Of a stretch of 64,000 nt of DNA, positions 33,959 through 41,918 are shown piece by piece; the first letter of the stretch is position 1; every line of letters starts with the position of its first letter. The DNA is from Hungatella hathewayi. Its GTDB lineage: Bacteria; Bacillota; Clostridia; Lachnospirales; Lachnospiraceae. The notes beneath the pieces were generated by a model that was given only the letters and a program-made list of their open reading frames with translations, was not told the origin of the DNA and did no database searches. The translations under genes and the position numbers were made by a program. Where the stretch lies: assembly GCA_025149285.1 (NCBI GenBank), contig CP102274.1:3622001-3686000 (forward strand). Direction: 5' to 3'.

Positions 33959-34008
33959 CAGCAAGTGATTTGAGTAATGTGTGTGTACACTCAAACACTA
34001 CTTGCTGC
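33959..34008 (-). terminator. Imperfect hairpin at the end of the phosphoesterase remnant
   Basis: AGCAAGTGATTTGAGT and its imperfect complement ACTCAAACACTACTTGCT flank a GT-rich loop. It overlaps the stop of the phosphoesterase remnant and probably was its terminator. Confidence 0.4.
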
Positions 34009-34445
34009 TATTGTAAGTGAAGATGTCTCTGGTTTGATAGAAACACCATTCCATGTATCGGCTATTCCAATGTCTTCTGGTGTAATATTTTGATAATGTC
34101 CATTCATTCCTTTATATCTTTGCTGTAATTATATGTTTGCTTCACTCCATGCCAAATATAGGATGCAGAATTTAACGAATAGTAATATATTCCATTAATC
34201 AATTTTATGTCATCCCCATGGTCATTACCATTTATACAAAATAGGATTTTTCTACGCAGAGAATTCCGTTCTTCTAATACTTTGCGTACAGCCTCTCTGT
34301 TGATAATACCTCTTGAATGATTTCCGGCAATGAAGTCATTAGCCAGGCTTTGATGTGAACATATAATATAAAAATAATTTTCATCGGCAATTTCCCTTTT
34401 TAACCATTCCCTCTTTCGATTCCAATATTCCAGTGCACACCTGTC
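33991..34445 (-). pseudogene. Calcineurin-like metallophosphoesterase pseudogene
   Basis: Two minus-strand pieces of one protein. The upstream piece reads YFYIICSHQSLANDFIAGNH and NGNDHGDDIKLINGIYYYSL, then NSASYIWHGVKQTY, stopping at TGA 34104-34106. It carries the GNDHGD metal-binding loop of the family. The downstream piece, in another frame, reads GHYQNITPEDIGIADTWNGV and stops at 33991. Intact homologues continue from one to the other with an intervening segment, so a deletion or frameshift has occurred, and the N-terminal half is missing. The AT-rich sequence 34446-34582 shows nothing convincing. Confidence 0.7.
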
Positions 34446-34582
34446 AAATATTGTGGCACATCATCTTAGCTATTCTTATAAAGCGTTATTATTATTTGGG
34501 CACCATCTTTGCATTCTGCATATGAGTGATTCTAGCAAAAATCCAGTTATAAGAACACCATAATCGATTGGAAGGATGACTA

Positions 34583-35248
34583 TTATTTATACTTATATAA
34601 ATCTTTTTTTCTAACTCTATGAACTACCTTTTTACTTTTGATAAAAATTTTCAAATCATGAATTAGCTCTTTAATAGCAACTACAGCAAAAACTATTGCC
34701 AAGATAAACAAAATAGCGACACCTATACCAACAAAATATTGCGTAAACCTATTTTCCATTCCGAAAACCATAACACAGATATATGTCAATATTGCAAATG
34801 TTATATAAATAACAGGAAGAACTGTCGAGAATTTCTCAGTTGTACTTTTTGCAATAAATTTTTCAATAAAATTAGGTTCTATGTACCCTATTTCACTTCT
34901 TAACTTTTGATTATTGCGCTTAATATCTTTGTAAAATTTTTCATAAGCAACTACGGTATCTTTATGATCTACCAGTGATTCCTCCAGCTTACTAAATAGC
35001 TTTTTGGTTTCTTCCGTAACATATTTATCGTACGCTTTAATTCTAACCTTAATCTGGCTCACATAATTGTCATAAGCAGTACAAGTAAAATCAAGGTCTT
35101 CCCCCCATACAAGAGCTGGATAATAGAATTTATTATAGGATATCTCGAGTTTATTAGTTGGACGTTTTTTAAATATCTCGTAACGCGTTATTATAAATGT
35201 CAATGATGCAGTTATTATTGATACTATAATATTTCCGAATATTTCCAT
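34583..35248 (-). CDS. AT-rich membrane protein of unknown function
   Basis: 221 residues. N-terminal membrane anchor (residues 1-22), a hydrophilic helical middle of about 120 residues rich in Lys/Glu/Tyr, then two closely spaced helices (ITFAILTYICVMVFGM and FVGIGVAILFILAIVFAVVAI) and a basic C-terminus. Its base composition is visibly more AT-rich than neighbouring genes, and it lies between pseudogenes, so recent acquisition is likely. Anchor-coil-two-helix architecture is seen in some defence-island and abortive-infection effectors, but I see no motif that proves this. Family not recognised. Confidence 0.75.
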   Translation of the reverse strand: MEIFGNIIVSIITASLTFIITRYEIFKKRPTNKLEISYNKFYYPALVWGEDLDFTCTAYDNYVSQIKVRIKAYDKYVTEETKKLFSKLEESLVDHKDTVVAYEKFYKDIKRNNQKLRSEIGYIEPNFIEKFIAKSTTEKFSTVLPVIYITFAILTYICVMVFGMENRFTQYFVGIGVAILFILAIVFAVVAIKELIHDLKIFIKSKKVVHRVRKKDLYKYK

Positions 35249-35542
35249 ACTAACGCTCCTGTCTTACGTATTTAGATTACTTTTGTCTTGTTTTAATATT
35301 AATCCCTGAAAGGCTGCGATTTTGCTGTATTAAAAGTAATTGCATTACATACTGCACTCAATGTAGGAATTTTACCTGCTTTATGCTGCTTTGTATTCTA
35401 GCCACCGTTTCTGTGAATCTTGAAATTCTCCGTCTACCATTTATTTCTTCCTCTCATCAATACCTTTACACCATTATACTGAATATATTCAGTATATTCA
35501 ATTATCATTTTACAAAGTCTAATAATCGCAAGAGGTGCTAAT

Positions 35543-35611
35543 ATGATCCGTTACGAGCCACTATGGAAAACTATGGCTAAAAAGGATATTACGACCTGCC
35601 AGCTTGTATAA
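35543..35611 (+). pseudogene. N-terminal remnant of a Cro/CI (Xre) family regulator
   Basis: ATG at 35543, preceded by AGAGGTG, reads MIRYEPLWKTMAKKDITTCQ then LV and a stop. This is the characteristic start of a small Clostridia HTH regulator, where the frame normally continues for about 50 residues. Only 22 residues remain. The rest of the region 35249-35542 holds no gene that I can support. Confidence 0.55.
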
Positions 35612-35619
35612 ACTACGAA

Positions 35620-35657
35620 AGACTAAGGCATACCATAACTCTAATATGCCTTAGTCT
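35620..35657. terminator. Perfect 13-bp hairpin, probably bidirectional terminator
   Basis: AGACTAAGGCATA (35620-35632) pairs perfectly with TATGCCTTAGTCT (35645-35657), with a 12-base loop and T-rich sequence on both sides. It lies between the Xre remnant (plus) and the large surface protein gene (minus). Confidence 0.65.
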
Positions 35658-35678
35658 CTTTACTTAATACTAGTTCTT

Positions 35679-35726
35679 TTAACCAGTTTCTTCAATATGT
35701 GAGTTTTTGAGAACTGCACTATCCAT
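35679..35726 (-). pseudogene. Short duplicated fragment of the adjacent surface protein gene
   Basis: Just after the stop of the surface protein gene, the minus strand reads DSAVLKNSHIEETG then stop. The gene itself encodes GAVVLGNLHIEETGIVP (about 37330-37380). So a piece of this gene or of a lost paralogue lies downstream, in another frame. Confidence 0.5.
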
Positions 35727-35727
35727 G

Positions 35728-38700
35728 TCACTCCATATCGTCGCTGGTCTTATCGTCACCGTTTCCGGTGTCAGCTTCATGTCTGGCGTCCTCATTATCG
35801 CCGTCTGTGCTGTTGTTGCGGTCGATATTCATGTTGTCCGCACTACTGTCGGGTTTGCTGGCGTTGATTTCATCGTCGCCATTCCCGTCGTCTGCAATAT
35901 TGTCGGATTCGCCGCCTGTCATATCATCACCGTTCACGTCGCCTGCGTCGTCGCCGGGTTGTCTGACGTTGATTTCATCGTCGTCGTTTGTGTCATTTTC
36001 GGCTCCACCATCGCTTATCTCGCCGCTTTCATTTTTGTCCTCACCCGGTTCGCTTCCGTTCGTTACATCGCTGTCCAACACATCGGAGGAGTTCGTCAGG
36101 TCGGTTTCGCCGGAGATTTCCGGTTCAACCAGAGCTGCCTCGTCCAGTAAATCCACCTCGTTTATATCGGAATCGATGACATAGGTTGGTTCAAGGAATA
36201 CTCTCAAGTAGAAGATATCGTTATCATCCCGGATGGTAAAAATTTCCTCCTTGTCCTCCGCTTTATATGGGGCGTCATCGCTCAAATAACTAGCATTCGT
36301 GACAGAAATCTGATATGTTCCGATTGGAAGATCAAAGGAAAAGGAGTCCATAAAATAATAATCGTCCGAATAAACCAATTCCGCTTCCGTGAAATAATCG
36401 CTCTCTACAGCAGTAATTTTCACGTAAGCCAAGTATATCGTGGATCCGTTGAGCGCGCTCAGCCGAAGGTGAGTGCGGACGGTCTTTGGTTTCAATTCAA
36501 AATCATAGGATCCACCGGATGTGAATAACGGCGTATATGAACTCTCGCTTTTTAAGCACTTTTCCCCATAAGCCTTGTAGGAGTAACAATTTTCCGGCAC
36601 GTCGCATTCATAGTATCCGTTCTCATCCGCGGTAACAGATGATATAAGCTGTGAAGAAGCATCATAAAATTCAATAGTTCCGAATGGAATGCGGCCTACA
36701 CCTGATTCTGGGTTATAGCCATTGATAGCCGGACATTCGAGGTATCCGTACATCCGCTCGCCTGTTTCTTCGGAGGTCGGCGTAAGCTCCCATGAGAAGT
36801 CGGCGGTTTTATTTTCCTCGATTTCAATAGTCTCCGTCCGCGCCTTATACTTAGGGTGGGAAATGCGAACCGTGTACGTTCCCACCGGAAGCAAACCGCT
36901 GCCGTGTCCGTTTGTATCGGTGTGGATTTCTGCGAGTCTGGTATTGTCCAGAATAATCTCAAGCTTCGCGTTTTCGATGAGTTCACCGCTTTCTGCACTT
37001 ATAACCGTGGCTGTCCATGGGCTTTTCGAAACTTTCTCGGGCTTCAGAGCAATTTCAAACGTTGTGTCCTTTCCCGTTTCAATGGTTATCCTGGATTCAC
37101 TCTCATTATAAAACGGAGCAGAAACGCAAAGCGTATAGCTTCCCGGCTTCTTTTTTGTGCCCTTGAAGCTTCCATTCGCGTCAGAGAAGATGGTTTCAAT
37201 CAGCGCACCCTCTTGTAAAAGCTCTATTCTGGCATAACTTATAGGAGTATGAGTTATTGAATCTGTTACAAGCCCAGCGTAACTTCCTTTATCCTTTTCA
37301 CTTCTGGTACATTTCGGCACAATCCCAGTTTCTTCAATATGCAGGTTTCCAAGAACTACTGCACCAATCGGAATAGTTTTCCTTATATTAAAATAATCGG
37401 GGCCAATCTGAGCGAAAAGCGATGCAGCCAGACTGATCTTTACGTCGCAGCATGTTTGTTTCGGTTGATCACTGATAACTTTGAGTTCACCATTTAATTC
37501 TACTCCAGCTCTTCCTCCAACCTCACTTGATTTAATTCCAAATACTTTAAGCTTCGCCGAACTTTGCACGTAAAGTCCTAACGCTCCATTATAAGTAATA
37601 TCACTAATTGCCGGATCTACAATACAAATCGGCTTAAACCCTTCGCTCTTTGTATACTCCACTCCAGTTTGACTATTCGTCGATATAGCCAATTGCACGC
37701 CGCCATCTGCTGATATCACTACGCTAACATGCTCCTCTATCCAGACAACTGCATTGATAGGAACTCGAATTATTCCAATCTCTACTTCAATTGGCACCTT
37801 TTCCCCTTCCATAGCAATCTTTGCGGTAGTTGTAAATGTACTATCCAGAATCAACTTGCCATTATCATAATTCAATAACTTTCCTTCTTTATCCGCATTG
37901 TACTGATATGTAGCACTATTAAGGCGTAGATAACCAGAATAAGAGACAGGGCCAACTGTTGCCTTTAGATTTAAGCCATTAAAACAATTAAACTTCACAG
38001 TTCCAGACGAACGAAGCATTCTTCCTGCCTGAGTAACAGTTACTCCTTCTGCAGGTATAAACTCACTCTCAGATGTTTCCGTTCCGGAAATATGAAGAGA
38101 ATCGATCACTTCTTCCAATTCTGGTTCTTCATAATAGACTTGCTTACCATTTGTTGTTTCTTTGACATCTATTACCTTGACTGCAATATCTCCTTCTGAA
38201 GATGCTTCATTATGAAGAACATAGATTTGTCCCTCTTCAAATTTATCTGAACTGGAAGCATTAGGAATTGTAATAATATTATCGTCTTCATTATTAAAAA
38301 ATTCCAAGCTGGAGGCCTTAACATCTTTTGCAAATTCAACGCCTTCAATTTCCGGGAGAGGCGTCGAGGTGTCATCAGAACTTCCGTCACCCCCACTGGA
38401 ACTTCCTCCGCCAGAACCGCTTCCGCCACTGGAACTTCCTCCTCCGGAACTACTTCCGCCACTGCTATGGCTTCCTCCACCACCGCCACCGCCGCCGGAA
38501 CCACCTCCGCCTCTTGTTATGCCACCGGAAACTTTTCCGCTCCCAGGCGTTGTGGCTGTTGTTATAATACCTTTTCCTTCAATAAATTGTACCACTCCAT
38601 TTACTGTCCATCTTCCGTCTGCATTTACCTCATATCCGTCCGGAGTAATGCAATTTGCATACATTTTTCCATCTGCATCGAAGGAATAGCTGTAACCATC

Positions 38701-38991
38701 AATCCATGCCCATTGGTTGGATAATGCTCTTCCGTAATAGCCATCATGAACCGTGTTTAAAAAGTACCATATTTGATTTTCTTGATACCATCCTGTTTGC
38801 AGCTTGCCATTTTCGTCAAAATGATATCGACCTGTTCCATCATTTATCCAGCCAGTCTGCTTAGAACCATTCTGCTCGTAGAACCAGTCTGAATTTTTCT
38901 GTTTCCATCCTTCAGCATATGCAGTATTCTGCATTAACATAATAAAAATCAATATCCACGTCAATATGCCTTTGATTTTGCGCTTATTCAC
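35728..38991 (-). CDS. Large secreted cell-wall protein: wall-binding repeats, Gly linker, Cna-B-like domains, acidic tail
   Basis: 1087 residues, GTG start with AGGAGGGGG before it. Signal peptide ends TAYAEG. Residues 25-150 are cell-wall-binding repeats (WKQKNSDWFYEQNGSKQTGW, HFDENGKLQTGWYQENQIWY). About 160-215 is a Gly/Ser-only linker. About 215-570 is an unrecognised beta-rich region. From about 575 onward come three or four carboxypeptidase-regulatory/Cna-B-like domains with SDANGSFKGTKKKPGSYTL, TDTNGHGSGLLPVGTYTVRI and TADENGYYECDVPENCYSY. The last 110 residues are Asp/Asn/Glu/Gly-rich and end DKTSDDME; no LPxTG is seen. Non-covalent wall attachment by the N-terminal repeats and a stalk-like adhesin role are inferred. 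Confidence 0.88.
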   Translation of the reverse strand: MNKRKIKGILTWILIFIMLMQNTAYAEGWKQKNSDWFYEQNGSKQTGWINDGTGRYHFDENGKLQTGWYQENQIWYFLNTVHDGYYGRALSNQWAWIDGYSYSFDADGKMYANCITPDGYEVNADGRWTVNGVVQFIEGKGIITTATTPGSGKVSGGITRGGGGSGGGGGGGGSHSSGGSSSGGGSSSGGSGSGGGSSSGGDGSSDDTSTPLPEIEGVEFAKDVKASSLEFFNNEDDNIITIPNASSSDKFEEGQIYVLHNEASSEGDIAVKVIDVKETTNGKQVYYEEPELEEVIDSLHISGTETSESEFIPAEGVTVTQAGRMLRSSGTVKFNCFNGLNLKATVGPVSYSGYLRLNSATYQYNADKEGKLLNYDNGKLILDSTFTTTAKIAMEGEKVPIEVEIGIIRVPINAVVWIEEHVSVVISADGGVQLAISTNSQTGVEYTKSEGFKPICIVDPAISDITYNGALGLYVQSSAKLKVFGIKSSEVGGRAGVELNGELKVISDQPKQTCCDVKISLAASLFAQIGPDYFNIRKTIPIGAVVLGNLHIEETGIVPKCTRSEKDKGSYAGLVTDSITHTPISYARIELLQEGALIETIFSDANGSFKGTKKKPGSYTLCVSAPFYNESESRITIETGKDTTFEIALKPEKVSKSPWTATVISAESGELIENAKLEIILDNTRLAEIHTDTNGHGSGLLPVGTYTVRISHPKYKARTETIEIEENKTADFSWELTPTSEETGERMYGYLECPAINGYNPESGVGRIPFGTIEFYDASSQLISSVTADENGYYECDVPENCYSYKAYGEKCLKSESSYTPLFTSGGSYDFELKPKTVRTHLRLSALNGSTIYLAYVKITAVESDYFTEAELVYSDDYYFMDSFSFDLPIGTYQISVTNASYLSDDAPYKAEDKEEIFTIRDDNDIFYLRVFLEPTYVIDSDINEVDLLDEAALVEPEISGETDLTNSSDVLDSDVTNGSEPGEDKNESGEISDGGAENDTNDDDEINVRQPGDDAGDVNGDDMTGGESDNIADDGNGDDEINASKPDSSADNMNIDRNNSTDGDNEDARHEADTGNGDDKTSDDME

Positions 38992-39036
38992 TGATTATCC
39001 CCCTCCTGAATCAATTAATTATTAGATCTTATATTA

Positions 39037-39065
39037 AATATAGCAATATTAGATAATACAGTCAA
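39037..39065 (-). promoter_or_regulatory. Promoter of the large surface protein gene
   Basis: TTGACT (39060-39065) and TATATT (39037-39042) on the minus strand, 17 bases apart, about 45 bases before the GTG start at 38991. Confidence 0.65.
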
Positions 39066-39179
39066 ACAAATTTTAGTAAATATTCCCAAAATTATTAGGA
39101 GTTAATTTTTGTAAAGTCTATTGACTTTTTCTATAAATTCGTTCTAATCATCATTTACTAATATGCTTTCAGCAAAAAT

Positions 39180-39221
39180 AAACCGATGTTCCCATACTAT
39201 TATTAGATGGAACGTCGGTTT
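39180..39221 (-). terminator. Hairpin terminator
   Basis: AAACCGA-TGTTCC and GGAACG-TCGGTTT form a stem of about 13 pairs with one mismatch, followed by ATTTTT on the minus strand. No intact gene lies directly before it; the 39227-39440 stretch reads like decayed coding sequence with several stops on the minus strand. Confidence 0.5.
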
Positions 39222-39442
39222 ACCTTTTGTTTCTCTGCTATAATCCCTGTTTATTTTTCACAACTGATTTCATTACTCATATGAGCTATAAGTTTCGTTT
39301 TGTTATTAGTTTCTTTAACAAATGCAGCCCTCTTGATCACATCATTACCGAAACATTAGACTATCTACAGTGCTGTCTCGGCTTTCCAGTTCCCTTTAAT
39401 CAGTTTGCCGCCACTTTTGCCCCTTTTTATAACATCAAAAAA

Positions 39443-39506
39443 TGTGGGAAGCCGCAAAACATCAGGTTTTCCGGCTTCCCACACTAAAAAGGGGAGGATA
39501 AGTATT
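39443..39506 (-). terminator. Terminator of the 39551 gene with the conserved 22-base leader motif
   Basis: 12-bp perfect stem TGTGGGAAGCCG/CGGCTTCCCACA (39443-39454, 39472-39483) followed by TTTTTT on the minus strand. Immediately before it, 39485-39506 is identical over 22 bases to 25727-25748. The loop region also matches 33716-33736 over 19 of 21 bases. Confidence 0.7.
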
Positions 39507-39550
39507 CACTCATCTTTGGTATACTCCTATTTTAAACAAAAAATGATTTT

Positions 39551-40060
39551 CTATACACTTCCCGAATCATTTATTTCCATTTTTATTTTTTCGTACCGTT
39601 TTTTATCCGTTTCTTCTAATTGTTTTAAAAGCCCCTCCAGGTAAATACGGTCAAGTTTGCGTTTTATCTTCCATTTCTGTCCATCCGGCTTCAGTGCCTT
39701 TTGCTCCAGTGCCGCCATCTCTTCCCGGCACTTAAAAATCCGGGCTTCCAGCCCCGTTATGCTCGGTCCTTTCATGATAGCCGGAAGGTCCAGCGTTCTC
39801 GTCAGAAATTCCTGCATGACGGTCTCCGCCATTTCATCATCCTGGAAAATCCGCCGGAAAAATTCCCGGCTCCCACGGTAAAAATCTTCCTGTTCCGACT
39901 CCCTCTCCCCTCCGCCAGTGACCAGAAAACCATGCTCAGAAGGAATCAGACACACAGCACCTTCCCTGACCGTCTCCAAGGAATAAGTCGACTCCCCTGT
40001 TCCATGTTTTTCCATAACTTCGCGGACAAGATCGTATAAATACCATCTCAGTTCATCCAA
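39551..40060 (-). CDS. Hypothetical soluble protein
   Basis: 169 residues, GAGGTG before ATG at 40060. No signal peptide or membrane helix. N-terminal MDELRWYLYDLVREVMEKHG, then an acidic/aromatic region (GGGERESEQEDFYRGSREFF), and a C-terminal Lys/Glu helical segment (EEMAALEQKALKPDGQKWKI) that may be a coiled coil. I recognise no family. It starts 78 bases after the MATE gene and is followed by a strong terminator, so it may be co-transcribed with the transporter. Confidence 0.7.
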   Translation of the reverse strand: MDELRWYLYDLVREVMEKHGTGESTYSLETVREGAVCLIPSEHGFLVTGGGERESEQEDFYRGSREFFRRIFQDDEMAETVMQEFLTRTLDLPAIMKGPSITGLEARIFKCREEMAALEQKALKPDGQKWKIKRKLDRIYLEGLLKQLEETDKKRYEKIKMEINDSGSV

Positions 40061-40138
40061 ATCGTTTCACCTCTGATTCAACCTTTATTCCTGTCCATGA
40101 TTCTGTCTCATGGCCCAATTCCTTATGATACCAATTTC

Positions 40139-41524
40139 TTATGACTCCAATCCCTTATTCTTCCATTTACCAATCCTGTAGAATATTACAGTCAATACCG
40201 CGCCCAATACCCAGGAGATCAGAAGGGATACCCAGATACACTCGTATCTGCCTCCCGGAAGTTCCGGCGTCTTTGTAAAATAAGCGATGCCGTATGCCAG
40301 CGGAACACGGATAAATACAGTCGTTACAATGGAAATCCACATGGGTGTCATGGTGTCGCCCGCACCTCTCATCACACCGGAGAGACTCTGCGTCACCGCC
40401 ATGGCGATATAGCCAACTGCCAGAATCTTCATCATATTGGCACTCAGCGCAACAAGCTCCGAGGTATTGGTAAAGATCCCCATCAGATACTTGCCAAAAA
40501 TCAGAATCAGAGCTGTGATCACTGCTGACGTTCCAGCAGCTATCATGGTTCCCTGCTTAGCGCCTTTATGTACCCGTTCAATCTCCTTTGCACCCACATT
40601 CTGGCCGGAATATGTGGTCATTGCCGTGCCAAAGGAGAAATTGGGCATCATGGCAAATCCGTCTACACGCATAATAATAACATTGGCCGCAATCACCATT
40701 TCACCGAAGCTGTTAGTCAGCGATTGAACCACCACCATCGCCATGGAGAAAATGGCCTGTGTGATACCGGACGGAAGCCCCAGCCGCAGGATCGTCATGA
40801 TATTTTCCATATCCGGCTTGAGATATTGGAACTTCAGATCAAAGACATCCGTCATCCGTTTCAGTTTAAAGAAACAGAGGACCGCGGATACCATCTGCGC
40901 AATGACCGTAGCCAGAGCAACACCCGCCACCCCCATCTGCAGGCCCGCTACGAACCAGAGATCCAGAATGATGTTGATTACCGTTGCAATCAGCAGATAG
41001 ATCAAAGCAGACAGCGAATCACCAAGACCTCTTAAGATACCGCAGAACATATTGTAATAGGCGACTCCCATGATTCCCACAATCAGAATCAGCAGATAGG
41101 AAGTACACCAGTCAATGATACTGGACGGTGTGTTCAGCATTTTTAAAAGGGGCCGGATTGTCACCGAACCGAATACCATAATGATCAGCGAGGCCGCCGC
41201 AGTCAAGGTAATGGTGCTCCCGATCGTCTTCGACAGATGCTCCCTGTCCTTTGCTCCAAAAAACTGTGATACCATGATACTGGTTCCCATCGATATGCCA
41301 ATAAAAAGCACCAGCAGCAGATTTAAAATCGGGCTGGCACTTCCAACCGCCGCAAGGGCATTATCTCCTACATACTTTCCGACCACGATACTGTCTACCG
41401 TGTTATAAAGCTGCTGTGCGATGTTACCGATTAACATGGGAATCGTAAAAATAACGATCTGTTTCCATGGCTTCCCCACCGTCATATCTGTCTGCGCAAA
41501 TAAAGCTTTTAACTTTCCACCCAT
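40139..41524 (-). CDS. MATE-family efflux transporter
   Basis: 461 residues from ATG at 41524 (MGGKLKALFAQTDMTVGKPW), with TAGGA before it; an upstream in-frame ATG at 41572 is less likely. Twelve hydrophobic helices with the family's N-terminal IPMLIGNIAQQLYNTVDSIVVGKYVG and the second-half QNVGAKEIERVHKGAKQG. Members export cationic drugs or metabolites with Na+ or H+ influx. No fused domain, unlike the MATE protein at 2116-3852. Own promoter at 41599-41627. Confidence 0.93.
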   Translation of the reverse strand: MGGKLKALFAQTDMTVGKPWKQIVIFTIPMLIGNIAQQLYNTVDSIVVGKYVGDNALAAVGSASPILNLLLVLFIGISMGTSIMVSQFFGAKDREHLSKTIGSTITLTAAASLIIMVFGSVTIRPLLKMLNTPSSIIDWCTSYLLILIVGIMGVAYYNMFCGILRGLGDSLSALIYLLIATVINIILDLWFVAGLQMGVAGVALATVIAQMVSAVLCFFKLKRMTDVFDLKFQYLKPDMENIMTILRLGLPSGITQAIFSMAMVVVQSLTNSFGEMVIAANVIIMRVDGFAMMPNFSFGTAMTTYSGQNVGAKEIERVHKGAKQGTMIAAGTSAVITALILIFGKYLMGIFTNTSELVALSANMMKILAVGYIAMAVTQSLSGVMRGAGDTMTPMWISIVTTVFIRVPLAYGIAYFTKTPELPGGRYECIWVSLLISWVLGAVLTVIFYRIGKWKNKGLES

Positions 41525-41598
41525 ACGTCCTACCAACTTCCTTCTCTTTCGAAATAAAAGCCTGATCCACACAACTCTGTTTTCAGGCGAATATCTTT

Positions 41599-41627
41599 AT
41601 TATATCGAATAATAAAAGAAACTACAA
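41599..41627 (-). promoter_or_regulatory. Promoter of the MATE gene overlapping a small hairpin
   Basis: TTGTAG (41622-41627) and TATAAT (41599-41604) on the minus strand with 17 bases between. The -35 sits inside a GAAACTA/TAGTTTC hairpin followed by TTTTATTATT, so a terminator and promoter overlap. Confidence 0.6.
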
Positions 41628-41634
41628 GTAGTTT

Positions 41635-41753
41635 CCGGTTTTACAGTACAGTGCCTGCAACAGTCCGGCCTGCACTCCCGGCTGAACTGTTACCAGTCCC
41701 TGAATAATATGGCAGGGAGGAGCCGGTCAGCCCTGAAGCTACAGTAAAACCGG
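41635..41753. other. Structured intergenic segment bounded by a 10-bp inverted repeat
   Basis: CCGGTTTTAC (41635-41644) and GTAAAACCGG (41744-41753) pair perfectly at the ends of a 119-base GC-rich stretch that contains internal stems such as TCCCTG/CAGGGA. No open frame of note. Could be a small RNA or a small non-autonomous repeat; no recognised family. Confidence 0.35.
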
Positions 41754-41829
41754 GACGTCAAGTACGTCTCCAGTTACCAATTGGATCATACTGCGAGATA
41801 TATTACAGTGATAAGAAAAATAAAGAAAA

Positions 41830-41870
41830 AAGAAACGTTCCACAGATCACATTTCAATGGAGCGTTTCTT
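41830..41870 (-). terminator. Intrinsic terminator after the NHL-repeat gene
   Basis: AAGAAACG...TCCA pairs with TGGA...CGTTTCTT (13 pairs, one mismatch), followed on the minus strand by TTTTTCTTTATTTTT, about 50 bases after the stop at 41919. It ends the Opp gene run. Confidence 0.75.
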
Positions 41871-41918
41871 AAATATTATTTTCTATTTCATTATTCTCAG
41901 TACTGAGTTACAACTCCG

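Noticed and set aside
35707..36150. Plus-strand hydrophobic Val/Ile-rich frame (possible membrane protein)
   Set aside because: Antisense of the Asp/Asn codons of the acidic tail, which gives Val/Ile artefacts.
38369..38689. Plus-strand Pro-rich frame
   Set aside because: Antisense of the Gly/Ser linker codons in the surface protein.
39227..39487. 86-codon plus-strand frame in the intergenic region
   Set aside because: Runs through a terminator hairpin and repeat motif, no ribosome site; minus strand looks like decayed coding sequence instead.
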